The notes beneath the pieces were generated by a model. The model did no database searches and had not been told where the DNA came from. It was given only the letters and a program-made list of their open reading frames with translations. From positions 8,245,501 to 8,309,500 of the forward strand of contig SMMW01000585.1 in NCBI GenBank assembly GCA_004794655.1: a stretch of 64,000 bases of DNA, given 5' to 3'. Both the position numbers and the translations under genes were made by a program. Shown here one piece after another: positions 60,456 to 64,000 of this stretch; the first letter of the stretch is position 1, and every line of letters starts with the position of its first letter. The stretch comes from Marisa cornuarietis. Taxonomy: Eukaryota > Mollusca > Gastropoda > Architaenioglossa > Ampullariidae.

Positions 60456-63320
60456 TTCATCATGTAGCTTTTACAAACTCTGCATAACTGCACTGTCAAA
60501 TTGATGTGTTTGGATTGTGTGATTGTGTATTTCAAATGTGATCATTAGCAGTGTTTTGTAACGTATGCAGATTTATCTTACAAATGTATGGCTTGTTTAA
60601 AAAAAAAGGTGTCAGCTTGCTGAATGTGTCCTGAATTTTCTAGGCTGCCACATCTGAGTTTCTAGAAGAAAACAATTATGAGTTGTGCTTATATATTGTT
60701 GAAGCTTGATTTTGTTAAAATTAACAAAGAATAAGGCATTTAGAATTCTGTATAAGAACACAGATCAATATATGAACATTTTCATTAGTGCTCAGAAGAA
60801 TACTACTCCATTTTTTAAAAGTTTTGTAGAAACACACCATTTGTTGTGCTTCTATTTCATTACAGTTGATCATGGCATAAAACACTAACAAACAAAAATC
60901 ACTACAGTTGATTTAGGAAACGTTACTGGTAATAAACACTCACTTGATATGGCAAGTACTCTTTTCATAATTTTTATTCCTCTTTCCTTATCACCCCTGT
61001 ATGTCTTCTTCATTTTGATCTCAGTGGCAGTGTATTTTCATTGTACATCATCCATATTTATGCAACACCAGAATTTGCCTTATGAAATGGGATATGCCTA
61101 GCTGTTCCGGTCAAAGGGATGAATTCTGGGAATTTTCTTTTTCATTTTTGGAGTTTTAGTTCATGTAGTTAATTACTTTAAGGGACATGGGAACGATTTT
61201 CTGTTCAGTTTTGTTTTTAAATTTGACTTTAACTGTTGTGTTGCCTGTTTATATACTGTCACAATCATCTGTCTGTTTGATCATTGTAATTTGAATCACA
61301 TTTTATTTACTCATGTTTCATCCAGGTAGCTTTCATTGCAGACATGTATATTAGAGCTGTTTACTTAATGTTTGCATTAGCTCCTGCTTTTCCTTTAGTT
61401 TGGTGTGAATGCTTCTTAGTCACATGATGACTTTAAACAAAAAAATTCTATCCAATATGGCATCATCACATGGAATTTCTGCTTTCATGGAAAGTGCTAG
61501 TGCAACACTGTTATTTAAAATACAAAAAAAACAAAGAACTTTGGCTAGCCTTTTCCTAATTGAAGTGAAATCTTCATAGTATAGAGTTTGACCTAAACTA
61601 CATCTCACATTAGCTTATTGTCATAACATGAACACTTTCTCAAATGATTGATTCAGTAGGCTTCAGCCATGAGTTGACTTTTCTTTGGATTGCTAACTCA
61701 TTTCATAGCTCAATAAGGCCCAGTGCTAGCAAGCAGTAACAGGCGTATCTGCAGTGTCCATGTGCTTGGCAACTCAACATCATTTGAATTCTAGATGAAA
61801 ATACACACATTTGTTTGTTTTTTTTTTTTGTTGGCAGACTTGCTTGTAAAATTTGTGTTTAAAACAAAGTGATTATACTACAGCTTAGTTAAGGTGGATT
61901 TAGCATTCAGCTTATGACATCTATTTACACTCTTTGCTGCTTGACGAGCACTTGTCTCACTTGGGACTTTTCAATAGGGCCAAAGCAAGAATGGGTGGGG
62001 TGTCAGCTATAAATTTATGTAAATTATTTTAATGACTTTGACTCTTTTGTTTTTGAAATTTTTTTTTTAAGTGGTGAAGCTAAACAACAGCAAAATACAG
62101 TATCACATCAGTCACTGTTATCACTTAAAATCCAATAAAATATGGTAGGTAAAGTTGATCAGAACCTGAAAAATTGGAATGGGTGTCAAAATAGTGTTGG
62201 TAGGTTAAAATAACCGATAATTACCTTATATCTTCTTAAATTATTTCTTTGTGACTTGTTAGGGTCAAGAGTACTTTTCAGAATGGATTATTCATTATGA
62301 TGTAAAATATGTAATGCATGAAGAGAATGAGACAGATGTGTGTGTGGTCCTGTGCATATGGGAATGATAGATACTAATGCAGCTGTAATGAGATTCTTCC
62401 AATTGGAGCAAGAAAACAAAATGCTTGTTAGTGACGATGATGAAGCAACAGTGGTCAGAAACTTCGAGGATATCTTTCTTGAATGTATGGATCTGTGTGG
62501 GGCAGTTTTGTGCCAATAAATGTTCTTACCTTTCAGACATTGTGGCGTTTACTTTTTAAAACGTGCTGAAGCCTGATTTTGGTCCTTTTTTTTTTTTTTT
62601 GCAGGGCAAAGTATGAGAACGTGAGATCCTCTTCACTGGTCATCTTTTTCTTTTCGTTCCCCTGCTCTAATCTGGTTCTTCTCGGTTCCCTTTGGCAGGG
62701 GGGCTTTCTAGTCTATGATGCATATGTTAATTACTGCATCTTTCATGATCTGTCCACATTTGGAATGCTCTCCGCTTTATTGTTCACTCTAATGAGTCAC
62801 CAAGACAATGTCATCATTTTTTCATGATTGGTTGGCACATTCATAACTATCTCGGTTTCATTACTTTGACTGTACATGATGACCAAAATGCTTTATAATA
62901 TACAGTATATGTGAAATACCATGCACATCAGTTTTGGCAACATAGCTTTGAAATAGTTCTTTGGATCATACAAATTAATGGTGTTTTAAAACTAAGAGGA
63001 TAAGAAAGCGAGCATATGAGCTATATAAGCAGACTTACTACATGTTGGAGGGATGTTTGTTTTTATTTGGTAGCATTCTAAAATCTACATGAAAAATTGT
63101 GTTTGCAAACGTTGTAGGAAATTTAAACAAAGTCCTTTCACTATCAAAGCAAATATATGGGATCAATGTCTGCATTGCCTATGATTAGAAAAAAGGGGGC
63201 TATTGGTGTAATAAGTCTTGCAGCTCTCATTCTCTGCTGTGCACTTTAAATATTCCCATATCTCTGGCTTTTTGCTTTCATTTTCTTCATTGCTATTTAC
63301 CTATAACCAACAGTCAGTCT
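60456..63320. other. GOLT1 3' region and unassigned sequence
   Basis: AT-rich, largely featureless. AATAAA hexamers occur at 60931-60936, 62134-62139 and near 62517, so the 3' UTR end is uncertain. An 82-codon frame at 62579-62827 follows a polypyrimidine-AG (TTTTTGCAG) but has no recognisable content. Confidence 0.45.
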
Positions 63321-63485
63321 AAAGTGTGCACTTGTCACCAAGCCATTGAAGGTTGTGGGTTCAGATCTCACCTCCAGCAAATTTAATTTTTGTCTGGATG
63401 TGCCATTTGTTTACAAGACTTTAGTTACTTGCCATGACACAACTCAGTTGCTGACTTTTAAAACACCAACAAAAAAAAAAATAAA
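63320..63485 (+). mobile_element. Diverged tRNA-derived SINE, same family as 26957-27122
   Basis: GAAGGTTGTGGGTTCAGATC holds a B-box-like GGGTTCAGATCTC. The end GCCATGACACAACTCAGTTG, CTGACTTTTAAAACACCAAC, followed by an A-rich tail parallels the SINE at 26957. The A box is degraded and no target duplication is seen. Confidence 0.55.
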
Positions 63486-64000
63486 ATACAGCCTATCAAA
63501 TCATTTACTAGTTTTTCTTCTGGCATCAGAAAAGACCACAACAAAGTGGCTGAAAATTTTAACTGGTCGTAAGAAAGAAGTATGAATTGCAAAAATATAT
63601 AGGTTTTACACATTAGAGATGTTTTCACATTTATGAACGTTGCTTTTTAAAAATTGATCATTAATAGGAAGCATTTGTTGGGAAGATAAATTAGGTATAG
63701 CTTTACATTTTTAAAAATTGTGAAATGGTAGTTTTCACTATCAACAACATCCAATAATAACTGAAGTCAATCTTGATGTCTGATATTGTTAAATGGATCA
63801 TTAAATATGTACAGTGTAAAAAAAATATCGCCTGAGGCGTTGGAATTATTGTTGTGTGAATACTGCATGTATAACAGACACGTTACCAATAAGCTGAAGA
63901 TGAATAAGTTTCTAATAAGCTGATTCAATTGTATGTATGGTTCATATTTTTAATATCGGTTGGTCGACAACCATTTTACAGTAAGTTCAATCTCAGTAGA
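63486..64000. other. Unassigned AT-rich end of window
   Basis: No gene, repeat end or RNA recognised. Confidence 0.4.

Overview
This is a eukaryotic (animal) nuclear genomic window. It is AT-rich and intron-dense: coding exons of about 30-270 bp sit in long introns with GT-AG borders, and non-LTR retrotransposon debris, SINEs and MITEs are common. Gene content (p47/NSFL1C, DNAJC25, a classical Ras, ISOC2-like, a C-type lectin with a PAN/apple-like tail, an aldo-keto reductase, GOLT1/GOT1) and repeat style suggest a lophotrochozoan, most likely a gastropod mollusc. That assignment is inference; no species-diagnostic sequence was used. There are no prokaryotic features.

Layout. 1-4003 (+): 3' half of p47 (SEP and UBX domains), 5' end outside the window. 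6759-12834 (-): complete 10-exon DNAJC25, tail to tail with p47, with a pogo-like MITE and a TSD-flanked retro-insert in its introns. 12835-14969: spacer with a LINE 3' tail, two hairpins and a truncated L2/CR1-like LINE. 14970-25239 (+): complete 8-exon Ras, head to head with DNAJC25. 25240-32833: long AT-rich 3' region with a SINE that has a perfect 16-bp target duplication. 32834-36719 (+): complete 4-exon ISOC2-like hydrolase. Its upstream region and intron 1 hold an inverted pair of hAT-like MITEs and a cluster of very short palindromic inserts with target duplications. 38246-46337 (-), possibly from 47261: a C-type lectin with a C-terminal PAN-like exon, its two largest introns filled by LINEs. 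48964-53956 (-): complete 10-exon aldo-keto reductase with a non-canonical GC donor beside a minisatellite. 53957-58840: no recognisable gene. 58841-60455 (+): GOLT1 (GOT1 family). 60456-64000: its 3' region, a SINE remnant and unassigned sequence.

The genes do not form a pathway; they are neighbouring housekeeping and secretory genes (p47 and GOLT1 in membrane traffic, DNAJC25 as a membrane J-protein, Ras in signalling). The most unusual element is at 32.0-32.7 kb: three 24-35 bp palindromes sharing CACGGAC/GTCCGTG ends, each flanked by a 7-8 bp direct repeat. One sits inside a MITE whose second copy, 0.8 kb away, preserves the unoccupied site. A second cross-window signal is a stem-loop-like 3' end shared by at least seven dispersed repeats.
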